From: Flavobacteriales bacterium
GTDB taxonomy: Bacteria > Bacteroidota > Bacteroidia > Flavobacteriales > BACL11
Direction of reading: 5' to 3'
NCBI GenBank assembly: GCA_002697505.1
Contig: NZWA01000039.1
Location: 59,733-68,386, forward strand
Length of the DNA stretch: 8,654 nucleotides
Numbering within the stretch: the stretch's first letter is position 1; the number at the start of each line of letters is the position of its first letter. A program made the translations under genes and the position numbers. The notes beneath the pieces were generated by a model. The model was not told the origin of the DNA, made no database searches, and saw only the letters and a list, made by a program, of their open reading frames with translations. Shown in pieces: positions 1 to 6,712 of the stretch.

Positions 1-198
1 ACATGATCTTTTATGTTGATCGTTATCAAGCATTGCATTTTCAACTAATATATTTATATGGTTAAAAATTTGTTCAGCCTTTAAATGATCATAAGCTTCC
101 TGTAAATTTTCAGTATTGGGTATTTCTAAAATTTTATCATTTTCGCATGAAAAAAGTAAAAAGATAAATACATAAATTATTAAAAAATATTTTTTCAT
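1..198 (-). CDS. Putative lipoprotein, N-terminal part only (gene runs off the left edge)
   Basis: An open frame of 66 codons starts at an ATG at 198-196 and continues past the window edge without a stop. Residues 1-17 are a lysine-led hydrophobic leader (MKKYFLIIYVFIFLLFS) followed by Cys18, giving the lipobox LFSC. This predicts cleavage by signal peptidase II, lipidation of Cys18 and attachment to a membrane. The residues after the cysteine, ENDK, are polar and acidic, which in Bacteroidota can accompany surface export, but that reading is weak here. The mature part seen so far is hydrophilic and probably helical; I do not recognise a family. The start lies 4 bases after the folA stop, so the gene is probably the next cistron of the same operon. 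The codons run cleanly in frame and the lipobox is good, so the gene is probably real, but its function is unknown. Confidence 0.72.
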   Translation of the reverse strand, partial: MKKYFLIIYVFIFLLFSCENDKILEIPNTENLQEAYDHLKAEQIFNHINILVENAMLDNDQHKRSC

Positions 199-202
199 TT
201 TT

Positions 203-706
203 TTATTTTTTTATCAAAGTTATAAAATCATAATCATATTTATGATTTTGATCTTTGAGACAACTAACTCGATTTATTTCTTTCCAGTTCTCACTTAAAG
301 GAGGAAAAAATGTGTCACCATCAAAGTTAGCATGAATTCTAGTTAAATAAATTTTATCTACTAAATTTAGCTCTAATGCAAGTTTATAAATTTGTCCACC
401 ACCAATAATAAATGTTTCTTTTTCTTTATTTTTCTTAGCAATACTTAAACCTTCCTCTATTGAGTTTACAATTAAACATCCATCGGCAATGTATTTTTTA
501 TTTCTCGTAACAACAATATTTTGTCTATTTGGTAAAGGCCTAAATTTATGTGGTATAGACTCTAAATTTTTTCTTCCCATAATTACATGGTGTCCTTTTG
601 TTGTGTCTTTAAAGAATTTCATGTCTTTTGGCAAATGCCAAATTAGGTCATTGTTATTTCCTATTACATTATTTTCTGAAGCCGCAACAATTATTGAAAC
701 AATCAT
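203..706 (-). CDS. folA: Dihydrofolate reductase
   Basis: FolA reduces 7,8-dihydrofolate to tetrahydrofolate with NADPH in the cytoplasm, regenerating the cofactor that thymidylate synthase oxidises. At 167 aa it has normal chromosomal DHFR length and is collinear with the E. coli enzyme. Visible signatures are IVAASENNVIG at the N-terminus, WHLPKDM with the catalytic acid Asp28 (E. coli Asp27), VIMGRKNLESI with the NADPH-binding MGR at 43-45, RPLPNRQNIV at 56-65, the glycine-rich IIGGGQIY at 100-107, and the YLTRI...GDTFFP segment around 120-135. The ATG overlaps the stop of the upstream dehydrogenase gene in an ATGA (703-706), suggesting coupled translation, and the lipoprotein gene begins 4 bases after its stop. 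The sequence is chromosomal in type and shows no cassette or integron context that would suggest an acquired resistance gene. The family call is very secure. Confidence 0.97.
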   Translation of the reverse strand: MIVSIIVAASENNVIGNNNDLIWHLPKDMKFFKDTTKGHHVIMGRKNLESIPHKFRPLPNRQNIVVTRNKKYIADGCLIVNSIEEGLSIAKKNKEKETFIIGGGQIYKLALELNLVDKIYLTRIHANFDGDTFFPPLSENWKEINRVSCLKDQNHKYDYDFITLIKK

Positions 707-1806
707 ATTTTTTTAACTTTATATATTACATTTCTTGTTTTCATATATCTATTGACATAGTCAAAGTGTTCACCTAAATATTCAGGAGGAGATATGCCTT
801 TTTTAATAAATTTTCCTTCCAAAATTAAATTTACTACAGCAGAGCAAGTAAAACCAGTTGTTCTTGCCATAGATATTGTGTTTTCTTGATATCTGTCTAG
901 TAAATTATATATATAAGAAGTATGTACATTATTCTCAATTCCTTCAATTGTGATTCTCATAGCAGTAAAATCTTTATCTCCTTCTTTCATTTTCCATTTT
1001 GGAAATAATAATTTAGCAGTTAAATCAATCGGTCTTATTTTTTTACCATCAATATCTATTTGTTTATATGAGAAAAATCCTGATTCTCTTAATACTTTAA
1101 TATATTCTATACATCCTGGATATCGTAATGTTTTTTCAATCATATTAGGAATATTCGGCATTGTTTTGATTAAAGTTCTTAAGCCATCTGAATTCCAGCT
1201 TTCTAATGTTCCAATTTCTTCAAAATTGATTAATTCAGTATCCGAAAGAGCTTCTCTTACAATAATATTTGAATTTTGTACATATCTAGCAGGTCTTATA
1301 TATTCTTCAATAACATCGATTGGTGAAAAAACTGCTTGATATTCATATGGCCATTCTCTTCTTTCAGGTAAACCACCTACGAGGCACTCATATTTTGTAA
1401 CTTTCATCTTGTTATTATGGTGTCCTAAGATAATGTTACCCATTCCTGGCGCAACTCCACAGTCCATTACTGCAGTCACATTATTTTTTTTTGCTAATTC
1501 ATCTAATTTAAATGGGTCCTCAGGAAAAAAAGAAATATCAACTATATTTTTTCCTGCTTCAATTATACTTTTCATCATTTCAAAACCTAAAAATCCTGGT
1601 ACTGCACCAACAACAATATCGAAATCTTTAATCGCATTTTGAAGCAGTTGTTTGTTTGTTATATCTAAACAGATTGTTTTGATATTAGGCAATAGGTTTA
1701 GATTTTTTTGAGAAATATCTACCGCAGTAACATCATGATTGCTTGCTAAATCTTTTGCAATCACACCACCTACTAAGCCTGAACCTAAAATAATTATTTT
1801 TGACAT
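703..1806 (-). CDS. Saccharopine dehydrogenase-family oxidoreductase, probably lysine 6-dehydrogenase
   Basis: This 367-aa protein has an N-terminal Rossmann domain with the dinucleotide-binding GSGLVGG at 8-14 and an acidic residue, Asp30, at the end of the second strand (DVTAVD), the usual place for binding NAD(P) ribose. The DCGVAPGMGN segment at 115-124, VGGLP at 143-147 and ARTTGF at 314-319 are typical of the lysine 6-dehydrogenase branch of the saccharopine dehydrogenase family. That branch oxidises L-lysine to the semialdehyde (allysine), whereas fungal-type saccharopine reductases are longer. The length fits single-domain lysine dehydrogenases. The gene starts 3 bases after thyA and overlaps folA by 4 bases, so it is embedded in the nucleotide part of the operon. 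Family membership is firm. The substrate is inferred: saccharopine, lysine or a related amino acid is possible. A run of nine A residues in the coding strand (1492-1484) covers codons 105-108 but does not break the frame. Confidence 0.85.
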   Translation of the reverse strand: MSKIIILGSGLVGGVIAKDLASNHDVTAVDISQKNLNLLPNIKTICLDITNKQLLQNAIKDFDIVVGAVPGFLGFEMMKSIIEAGKNIVDISFFPEDPFKLDELAKKNNVTAVMDCGVAPGMGNIILGHHNNKMKVTKYECLVGGLPERREWPYEYQAVFSPIDVIEEYIRPARYVQNSNIIVREALSDTELINFEEIGTLESWNSDGLRTLIKTMPNIPNMIEKTLRYPGCIEYIKVLRESGFFSYKQIDIDGKKIRPIDLTAKLLFPKWKMKEGDKDFTAMRITIEGIENNVHTSYIYNLLDRYQENTISMARTTGFTCSAVVNLILEGKFIKKGISPPEYLGEHFDYVNRYMKTRNVIYKVKKI

Positions 1807-1809
1807 AGA

Positions 1810-2604
1810 TTAAACAGCTACTTTAGCTTTTATATGAGGATGACACTCATAATTAATTAGTTCAAAATCGTTAAATTTAAATTTAAAAATATCTTGCACG
1901 TTTGGATTAATAATCATTTGCGGTAAATCTTTTGGCTCTCTACTCAATTGTATTTTGGTTTGATCAAAATGATTTGAATAGATGTGTGCATCACCAAGAG
2001 TATGCACAAAATCTCCTAGCTTTAAGTTACATACTTGAGCTATCATCATAGTAAGTAGCGCATATGATGCGATATTGAACGGAACTCCTAAAAATATATC
2101 AGCACTTCTTTGGTATAATTGACATGAGAGTTTTCCTTGAGCAACATAAAATTGAAAGAAAGCATGGCAAGGTGGAAGAGCCATTTTTTCGATTTCACCT
2201 ACGTTCCATGCGCTCACAATAATTCTTCTACTATTAGGGTTAACTTTTAATGTGTCAACAACATTTTTAATTTGATCTATTTTTTTACCATCAGGTGAAG
2301 GCCAACTTCTCCACTGATAGCCATATACATTTCCTAAATCTCCATTTTCATCTGCCCATTCATCCCAAATTCTAACTCCATTTTCTTTTAAATATTTAAT
2401 ATTTGTATCCCCTTTTAAAAACCATAATAGCTCATGAATAATTGATTTCATGTGCAATTTTTTAGTAGTGACACAAGGAAATCCTTTTGATAAATCAAAT
2501 CGCATCTGGTGACCAAAAATACTTTTAGTTCCTGTTCCGGTACGATCTTCCTTAACAACTCCTTCATTCATTACTTTTTCAATCAAGCTTAAATACTGTT
2601 TCAT
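1810..2604 (-). CDS. thyA: Thymidylate synthase (ThyA type)
   Basis: ThyA methylates dUMP to dTMP using 5,10-methylenetetrahydrofolate and releases dihydrofolate, making it the partner reaction of FolA encoded two genes downstream. The protein is 264 aa, the same length as E. coli ThyA and aligned with it without visible gaps. Key residues sit at the E. coli positions: Arg21 in DRTGTGT, the arginine pair 126-127 in SRRIIVSAWN, the nucleophile Cys146 in PPCHAFFQF, Arg166 in YQRS, Asp169, Asn177 in PFNIASY, and His207 and Tyr209 in HIYSNH. The C-terminus ends KAKVAV, close to the usual KAPVAI that closes over the active site. It starts 5 bases after the nucleoside transporter stop and ends 3 bases before the dehydrogenase start. 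Presence of ThyA suggests that the alternative flavin-dependent ThyX is not needed, although the rest of the genome cannot be seen. Confidence 0.98.
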   Translation of the reverse strand: MKQYLSLIEKVMNEGVVKEDRTGTGTKSIFGHQMRFDLSKGFPCVTTKKLHMKSIIHELLWFLKGDTNIKYLKENGVRIWDEWADENGDLGNVYGYQWRSWPSPDGKKIDQIKNVVDTLKVNPNSRRIIVSAWNVGEIEKMALPPCHAFFQFYVAQGKLSCQLYQRSADIFLGVPFNIASYALLTMMIAQVCNLKLGDFVHTLGDAHIYSNHFDQTKIQLSREPKDLPQMIINPNVQDIFKFKFNDFELINYECHPHIKAKVAV

Positions 2605-2609
2605 CTCTA

Positions 2610-4274
2610 TTAAATTAACATTCCTACTATTGTAGCAGTAAATAGACAGGCTAAGGTTCCTGCTATTAAAGCCAATATTCCTAACTTCGACAAATCTACT
2701 CTTCTGTCTGGAGCCAAAACTCCAATGCCACCAATTTGAATACCTATTGATGCAAAGTTAGCAAATCCACATAATATGTATGTTGCTATGATCATTGATC
2801 TTTCTTCATAAAAAGCCATACTATCTTTTAGGTTTGCTAAAGAAATATATGCTACAAATTCGTTTAATACGGTTTTCTCTCCAAGAAGTTGACCAATCAA
2901 TATCATATCTTCTTTGCAGACTCCTATAATCCATGCAACTGGAGCTAATAAATATCCAAGTATAAACTCTAATGAAAAACCTTGATATTGTCCTTTTGAT
3001 ATATTTACTACCCAATCATTTAATCCAGTTAAATCACCAAAAAAATCTTTTAAAACATAGTTCACCATTGTTATAAACGCGATAAAAACTAGAAGCATGG
3101 CTCCAACATTTATTGCTAACTTTAAACCTTGAGTTGTTCCGAGACTTATTGCATCTAGTGCATTTTCACCTAATTTCTCTTTAACAATATTCATTTCTTC
3201 ATTTATTTTTTCTGTTTCAGGGAGCAAAATTTTAGTAACCACAACAGCTGCTGGTGCTGACATAACTGATGCAGCTAATAAATGTTTAGCAAAGAAAAGT
3301 TGTTCATTTATATCTGTACCGCCTAAAAAACCAATATAAGCTGCTAATACTCCTCCAGCAATTGTTGCCATACCTCCACCCATTAAACAAAGAAGTTCAG
3401 ACTTAGTCATCTTACTAATGTAAGGCTTTACTAGTAGGGGAGATTCAGTTTGACCAAGAAAAATATTACCAGCCGCGGCTAAGCTTTCAGAGCCAGAAAG
3501 TTTGAGTGTTTTTTTCATAAAAAATGCAAAGCCAAAAACTATTTTTTGTAGAACACCGTAATAAAATAAAATTGAGGTGAGTGCAGAAAAGAAAACAATT
3601 GTTGGTAGTACTTGAAATGCAAAAATATATCCAAAGGATTCTGTATTTGTGATCAAATCTCCAAATAGAAAAATAGATCCTTCTCTAGTAAAATTTAAAA
3701 TTGTTATAAAAATTTTACTAAACCATTCAAAAAAATCTTGAATAATCGGAACTTTTAAAATTAGTACTGCAAAGATAATCTGAATCAAAAGACCTTTAGT
3801 TACTAAATTCCAATTGATTTTATTTTTGTTTTTACTTAAAAGAAATGCAATGAAAATTAAAAAAATTAAGCCAATAAAGCCTCTTATTAAATTATAAACT
3901 GAGAATTGAGAATTATATAATTTATCTTTAGAAAATACATAGTTTATGCTATTTTCATTTAAAATTAGTTCTTTATTATTAAGTCTGATATTATAATATC
4001 TGACAGTATCGTTTGGGGCATTGTAATGAAGCTTTAAGTTTTCATTTTCAAGTAACCAAGTTCCTTTTGCGAATAAATTTAGTTCATAAATTTGGTATTC
4101 AAAAGAACCATCTTTATTAATCAGAAAAAAATCTAAGTTTGAAATAGGTTTTAAGTTTGTAGAATCTAGTGCATTTTCTTTTAGAATGCTTTTAAAAAAC
4201 CATTTGCCTGAAATTTCATTTCCATAACTGTTGAGTGAAAATAATAAAAATAGAAATAATATAATTTTTTTCAT
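2610..4274 (-). CDS. CNT-family nucleoside transporter with N-terminal secreted lipocalin-like domain
   Basis: This 554-aa protein has two parts. Residues 1-18 form a signal peptide (probable cleavage after SYG). Residues 19 to about 120 form a polar, strand-rich region with GKWFFKS, DGSFEYQIY, GTWLLENENLKLHY and NYVFSKD, which resembles a small lipocalin-like beta-barrel facing the periplasm. From about 128 onward it is a concentrative nucleoside transporter with many membrane helices. Family motifs are GQTESPLLVKPY at 274-285, an NVGAMLLVFIAF segment at 389-400, GEKTVLNEFVAY at 465-476, and RSMIIATYILCGFANFASIG at 492-511. CNT proteins import nucleosides with Na+ or H+. The usual NupC length is about 400 aa, so the extra N-terminal part accounts for the difference. 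It overlaps the upstream nuclease gene by 4 bases and precedes thyA by 5, consistent with nucleoside salvage. The transporter call is firm. The lipocalin label is inferred from strand pattern and motif feel. Confidence 0.93.
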   Translation of the reverse strand: MKKIILFLFLLFSLNSYGNEISGKWFFKSILKENALDSTNLKPISNLDFFLINKDGSFEYQIYELNLFAKGTWLLENENLKLHYNAPNDTVRYYNIRLNNKELILNENSINYVFSKDKLYNSQFSVYNLIRGFIGLIFLIFIAFLLSKNKNKINWNLVTKGLLIQIIFAVLILKVPIIQDFFEWFSKIFITILNFTREGSIFLFGDLITNTESFGYIFAFQVLPTIVFFSALTSILFYYGVLQKIVFGFAFFMKKTLKLSGSESLAAAGNIFLGQTESPLLVKPYISKMTKSELLCLMGGGMATIAGGVLAAYIGFLGGTDINEQLFFAKHLLAASVMSAPAAVVVTKILLPETEKINEEMNIVKEKLGENALDAISLGTTQGLKLAINVGAMLLVFIAFITMVNYVLKDFFGDLTGLNDWVVNISKGQYQGFSLEFILGYLLAPVAWIIGVCKEDMILIGQLLGEKTVLNEFVAYISLANLKDSMAFYEERSMIIATYILCGFANFASIGIQIGGIGVLAPDRRVDLSKLGILALIAGTLACLFTATIVGMLI

Positions 4275-4873
4275 TTATTTTCTCTGCTATTTATCTCATC
4301 TCTAATTTTAGAAGCTGTTTCATAATCTTCTTTTTCAATAGCTTGTTCCAATAATTGTTTAAGTTTAGAAACACTGAAAGATTTAATATTAGATTCTTTA
4401 GGATTCTTAGTCTTTTCTTTTTTTATTGAGATATTAATAATTTGAGTTTTTCCAGCATTTATAATTATACCAGCTCTTTCTAATATATCTTCATAAGTAA
4501 ATATAGGGCATTTATATCTTATTGCGATTGCAATTGCATCAGACGTCCTTGCATCAATCGTATTTTTTTCACCTGTATTTGTATTTTCACAGTAAAAAGA
4601 AGCATGAAAAATTCCTTCAATTAATGTATGAATAATTACTTTTTCAATTTTAATTTTAAATTTATCTCCAAAAGTTTTAAATAAATCATGGGTAAGAGGT
4701 CTAGTAACTTTTTCTTTTTCCTCTAATCCTATAGCTATTGCTCTTGCTTCGCACCAACCAATAACAATTGGAAGTTGTCTATTGCCGTTAATTTCATTTA
4801 ATAATAACACATATGCATTATTTTGCGAATCACTTTGCCGGATAGCAGAGATATCTAATTCAATCTGTTTCAA
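4271..4873 (-). CDS. Bifunctional nuclease family protein (DUF151/BFN domain plus UVR motif)
   Basis: The first 140 or so residues form a BFN/DUF151 domain. It shows QLPIVIGWCEARAIAIGLE at 33-51, RPLTHDLF at 58-65 and the signature DARTSDAIAIAIR at 107-119, followed by the PIFTYEDILERAGI segment. After a lysine-rich linker (150-167), residues 168-199 form a helical UVR motif with DYETASKIRDEIN, like the UvrB/UvrC contact helix pair. Plant members of this family have been reported to have DNase and RNase activity; the bacterial role is unclear, and the UVR motif suggests a protein partner. The start codon is TTG (4873-4871), 2 bases after the etfA stop. An in-frame stop lies three codons upstream at 4882-4880 and no ATG is available, while the resulting N-terminus MKQIELDI matches the usual start of the family. 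The 3' end overlaps the transporter gene in an ATGA. Confidence 0.92.
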   Translation of the reverse strand: MKQIELDISAIRQSDSQNNAYVLLLNEINGNRQLPIVIGWCEARAIAIGLEEKEKVTRPLTHDLFKTFGDKFKIKIEKVIIHTLIEGIFHASFYCENTNTGEKNTIDARTSDAIAIAIRYKCPIFTYEDILERAGIIINAGKTQIINISIKKEKTKNPKESNIKSFSVSKLKQLLEQAIEKEDYETASKIRDEINSRENK

Positions 4874-4875
4874 TA

Positions 4876-5823
4876 TTAATTAATTTGTTTTTTTAGTTCA
4901 TTTAAAAGTTCAGGGACTACTTTAAATGCATCACCAACAATTCCATAATCAGCTGCTTTAAAAAATGGGGCCTCTGGATCAGTATTTATGGCTACAATTG
5001 TTTTCGAAGAATTAACTCCAGCTAAATGTTGTATTGCACCAGATATTCCAATAGCAATGTATAAATTTGGTGATACTGTAATTCCAGTTTGACCTACATG
5101 TTCACTGTGTGGTCGCCAACCTATATCAGAAACAGGTTTTGAGCAAGCTGTAGCAGCACCTAATAAATCAGCTAATTCTTCTATCATAGTCCAGTTTTCA
5201 GGACCTTTTAATCCTCTTCCAGCGGATACTATTATATCTGCTTCAGATAATGATATCTTTCCGCTTGATTTTTCTTGATCTTTAACAGTAATTTTACTTT
5301 CTGAGTTATCTATAATAGATTCAATTTCAATATTTATTGGGTTCTCCTTTACCATATAAGAATTTGGAGAAATACATAATATTGATTTTTCATTATTTAA
5401 TATCACTGTTTGAATAGCTTTTGATGAAAAAGCATTTCGTTTAACTTTTATCGGATTTGTTTCTTCAGCTAATCCAATTACATTTGAAACTAGTGATGCG
5501 TTAAGTTTAATCGATAGTCTTGGAGCTAATACTTTGGCGGTATGTGTGTGTGAAAAAATTATATGCGAAAAATTTTCTGGCAGATTAGCAATGGAATCCG
5601 AAATTTCTTTTCCTTGTGCTTTCTTCGTATTTTTGATTAAATATATTTTTGAAGCACCATATTTTCCAGCTTTTTTCAGCTCATGCTCATCTATTTTTCC
5701 GCTTGTACAGGCAATTAAATTTGTGTTAAGCTTTTTTGATAAATCATAGGCATATGTTATCGCTTCAAATGTACTTTTTCTAAATTTAGAATTCCAATTT
5801 TCTGTATATACTAGTACTGACAT
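4876..5823 (-). CDS. etfA: Electron transfer flavoprotein, alpha subunit
   Basis: EtfA binds FAD and, together with EtfB, carries electrons from acyl-CoA and similar flavin dehydrogenases to the quinone pool through ETF dehydrogenase. At 315 aa it has normal length. The N-terminal half (about 1-185) is the nucleotide-binding-fold domain shared with EtfB. The C-terminal FAD domain contains AGRGLKGPENW at 201-211, EHVGQTG at 241-247, and GISGAIQHLAG at 259-269 followed by IVAIN at 276-280, which together satisfy the ETF-alpha signature, then DPEAPFFKAADYGIVGD. The start lies 11 bases after the etfB stop, the usual pair order. The sequence is of the housekeeping (oxidation) type; I see no nitrogen-fixation (FixB) context. 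The call is very secure. Its electron donors are encoded elsewhere, with the possible exception of enzymes downstream of the lysine-dehydrogenase-like protein in this operon. Confidence 0.97.
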   Translation of the reverse strand: MSVLVYTENWNSKFRKSTFEAITYAYDLSKKLNTNLIACTSGKIDEHELKKAGKYGASKIYLIKNTKKAQGKEISDSIANLPENFSHIIFSHTHTAKVLAPRLSIKLNASLVSNVIGLAEETNPIKVKRNAFSSKAIQTVILNNEKSILCISPNSYMVKENPINIEIESIIDNSESKITVKDQEKSSGKISLSEADIIVSAGRGLKGPENWTMIEELADLLGAATACSKPVSDIGWRPHSEHVGQTGITVSPNLYIAIGISGAIQHLAGVNSSKTIVAINTDPEAPFFKAADYGIVGDAFKVVPELLNELKKQIN

Positions 5824-5834
5824 TTATTTTTAAT

Positions 5835-6578
5835 TTAAATTACTTTTGCTTCGTTTTGTAATAAAGTTATTAATTCTTTTACGTTTCCTTCTTCAACCAA
5901 CTTACACTCTTTTTTTTCTGGTGGACTTTCCAAGCTTATTGATTGCACTCTATTTACTATATTTTCAGGATCAATAATTTCTAATGGTTTACTTCTAGAT
6001 TGCATAATCCCACGCATATTTGGTATTAATAGTTCTGACTCTTCAACTAAACCTTTTTGACCACCTATAATAAGAGGAAGTGATGAACTGATAAATTCTT
6101 TTCCTCCGTCAATTTCTCTAATTAAATCAGCAGTTTTATCATTTAAATTAAGACCAATACATGCATTGATAAACGGAATATCAAGAATTTCTGCAATCAT
6201 GCATGGTACAGCACTGCCATTATAATCAATTGATTCTCTTCCAGCAATTATAATATCATATTCAATATCTTTAATATATGCAGATATTAGGCTTGCAGTT
6301 TCAAAACTATCTTTTGGATTAACATTTATTCTAACTGCTTTATCTCCTCCAATTGCAAGAGCTTTTCTTATAACAGGCTCTGAAGCTATATCTCCAACAG
6401 TTACTACAGTGATTGTACCGCCTAAGGTTTCTTTAATTTTAACAGCTTTGGTTAGACCAAATTCATCATATGGGTTGATTATGAACTGTATTCCGTTAGT
6501 ATCAAACTCTGATTTTTCGTTAAATTTAATTTTTGAAGTCGTGTCAGGAACACTACTAATGCAAACAATAATATTCAT
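5835..6578 (-). CDS. etfB: Electron transfer flavoprotein, beta subunit
   Basis: EtfB is the AMP-binding partner of EtfA and carries the loop that docks onto acyl-CoA dehydrogenases. The protein is 247 aa, normal for the family. It opens with MNIIVCISSVPDT, then has INPYDEFGLTKAVKIKE at 34-50 (the family's NP-DE segment), IIIAGRESIDYNGSAVP at 109-125 and PNMRGIMQSRSKPLE at 186-200, which occupies the position of the partner-recognition region. It is the first gene of the leftward cluster, so the operon promoter should lie in the 172-base region to its right. No Shine-Dalgarno is visible: the start is preceded by an A-rich stretch, as is common in Bacteroidota. The ATG at 6578-6576 gives the canonical family N-terminus. 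The family call is very secure. Confidence 0.97.
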   Translation of the reverse strand: MNIIVCISSVPDTTSKIKFNEKSEFDTNGIQFIINPYDEFGLTKAVKIKETLGGTITVVTVGDIASEPVIRKALAIGGDKAVRINVNPKDSFETASLISAYIKDIEYDIIIAGRESIDYNGSAVPCMIAEILDIPFINACIGLNLNDKTADLIREIDGGKEFISSSLPLIIGGQKGLVEESELLIPNMRGIMQSRSKPLEIIDPENIVNRVQSISLESPPEKKECKLVEEGNVKELITLLQNEAKVI

Positions 6579-6608
6579 TATATTTTTTTTAAGCTATTTT
6601 ACTTTAAA

Positions 6609-6616
6609 CAAAATTA
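6609..6616 (-). promoter_or_regulatory. Candidate -7 box for the etfB-etfA-nuclease-transporter-thyA-folA operon
   Basis: Read on the minus strand this site is TAATTTTG, a match to the Bacteroidota -7 consensus TAnnTTTG. It is the only such match on that strand between the two divergent genes. Transcription would start near 6602, leaving a leader of roughly 24 bases before the etfB ATG. No TTG is found at the expected -33 spacing, and the region is so AT-rich that a chance match is possible, so this is a tentative call. Confidence 0.4.
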
Positions 6617-6679
6617 AAAAAAAACAAGTCAAATTCATCTACTTTTCAAATAATAATACAATCATTAAAATTTGATAAA

Positions 6680-6692
6680 TATTATGATAATA
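6680..6692. repeat. Short AT-only inverted repeat upstream of hppA
   Basis: The sequence TATTATgATAATA has 6-base arms around a single G and overlaps the position where the -33 element of the hppA promoter would lie. It could be an operator for a dimeric regulator. The arms contain only A and T in a very AT-rich region, so chance is a serious alternative. Confidence 0.25.
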
Positions 6693-6712
6693 GTATAAAA
6701 ATATTACTTTTG
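6682..6712 (+). promoter_or_regulatory. Candidate Bacteroidota-type promoter of hppA
   Basis: TACTTTTG at 6705-6712 matches the -7 consensus TAnnTTTG exactly and is followed by CACC, a context I associate with flavobacterial promoters. It is the only such match on the plus strand of this intergenic region. About 20 bases upstream, TTATG at 6682-6686 is an imperfect stand-in for the -33 TTG. Transcription would begin near 6719, giving a leader of about 32 bases before the ATG at 6751. Position and spacing relative to the gene are good; the -33 part is weak. Confidence 0.62.

Noticed and set aside
203..706. Possibility that folA is an acquired trimethoprim-resistance gene
   Set aside because: It sits within a co-directional housekeeping operon with thyA, has no cassette site or insertion sequence nearby, and has a normal chromosomal DHFR sequence.
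489..716. Open frame on the plus strand opposite folA
   Set aside because: It lies antisense within folA, whose protein is unmistakable. The translated product has no recognisable motif and reflects the AT-rich antisense of a real gene.
950..1642. Two plus-strand open frames opposite the dehydrogenase gene (950-1339 and 1409-1642)
   Set aside because: Both are antisense to a well-supported family protein, have no motif, and have no start context or space of their own.
2821..3015. Short minus-strand open frame inside the transporter gene
   Set aside because: It is an alternative frame within conserved CNT motifs and has no features of its own.
5534..5749. Plus-strand open frame opposite etfA, rich in cysteine and phenylalanine
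   Set aside because: It is antisense to etfA. The composition follows from reverse-complemented codons, not from a real protein.
6409..6675. Plus-strand open frame covering the etfB start and part of the intergenic region
   Set aside because: Most of it is antisense to etfB, and its tail (KKKQVKF...) is translated low-complexity intergenic DNA.
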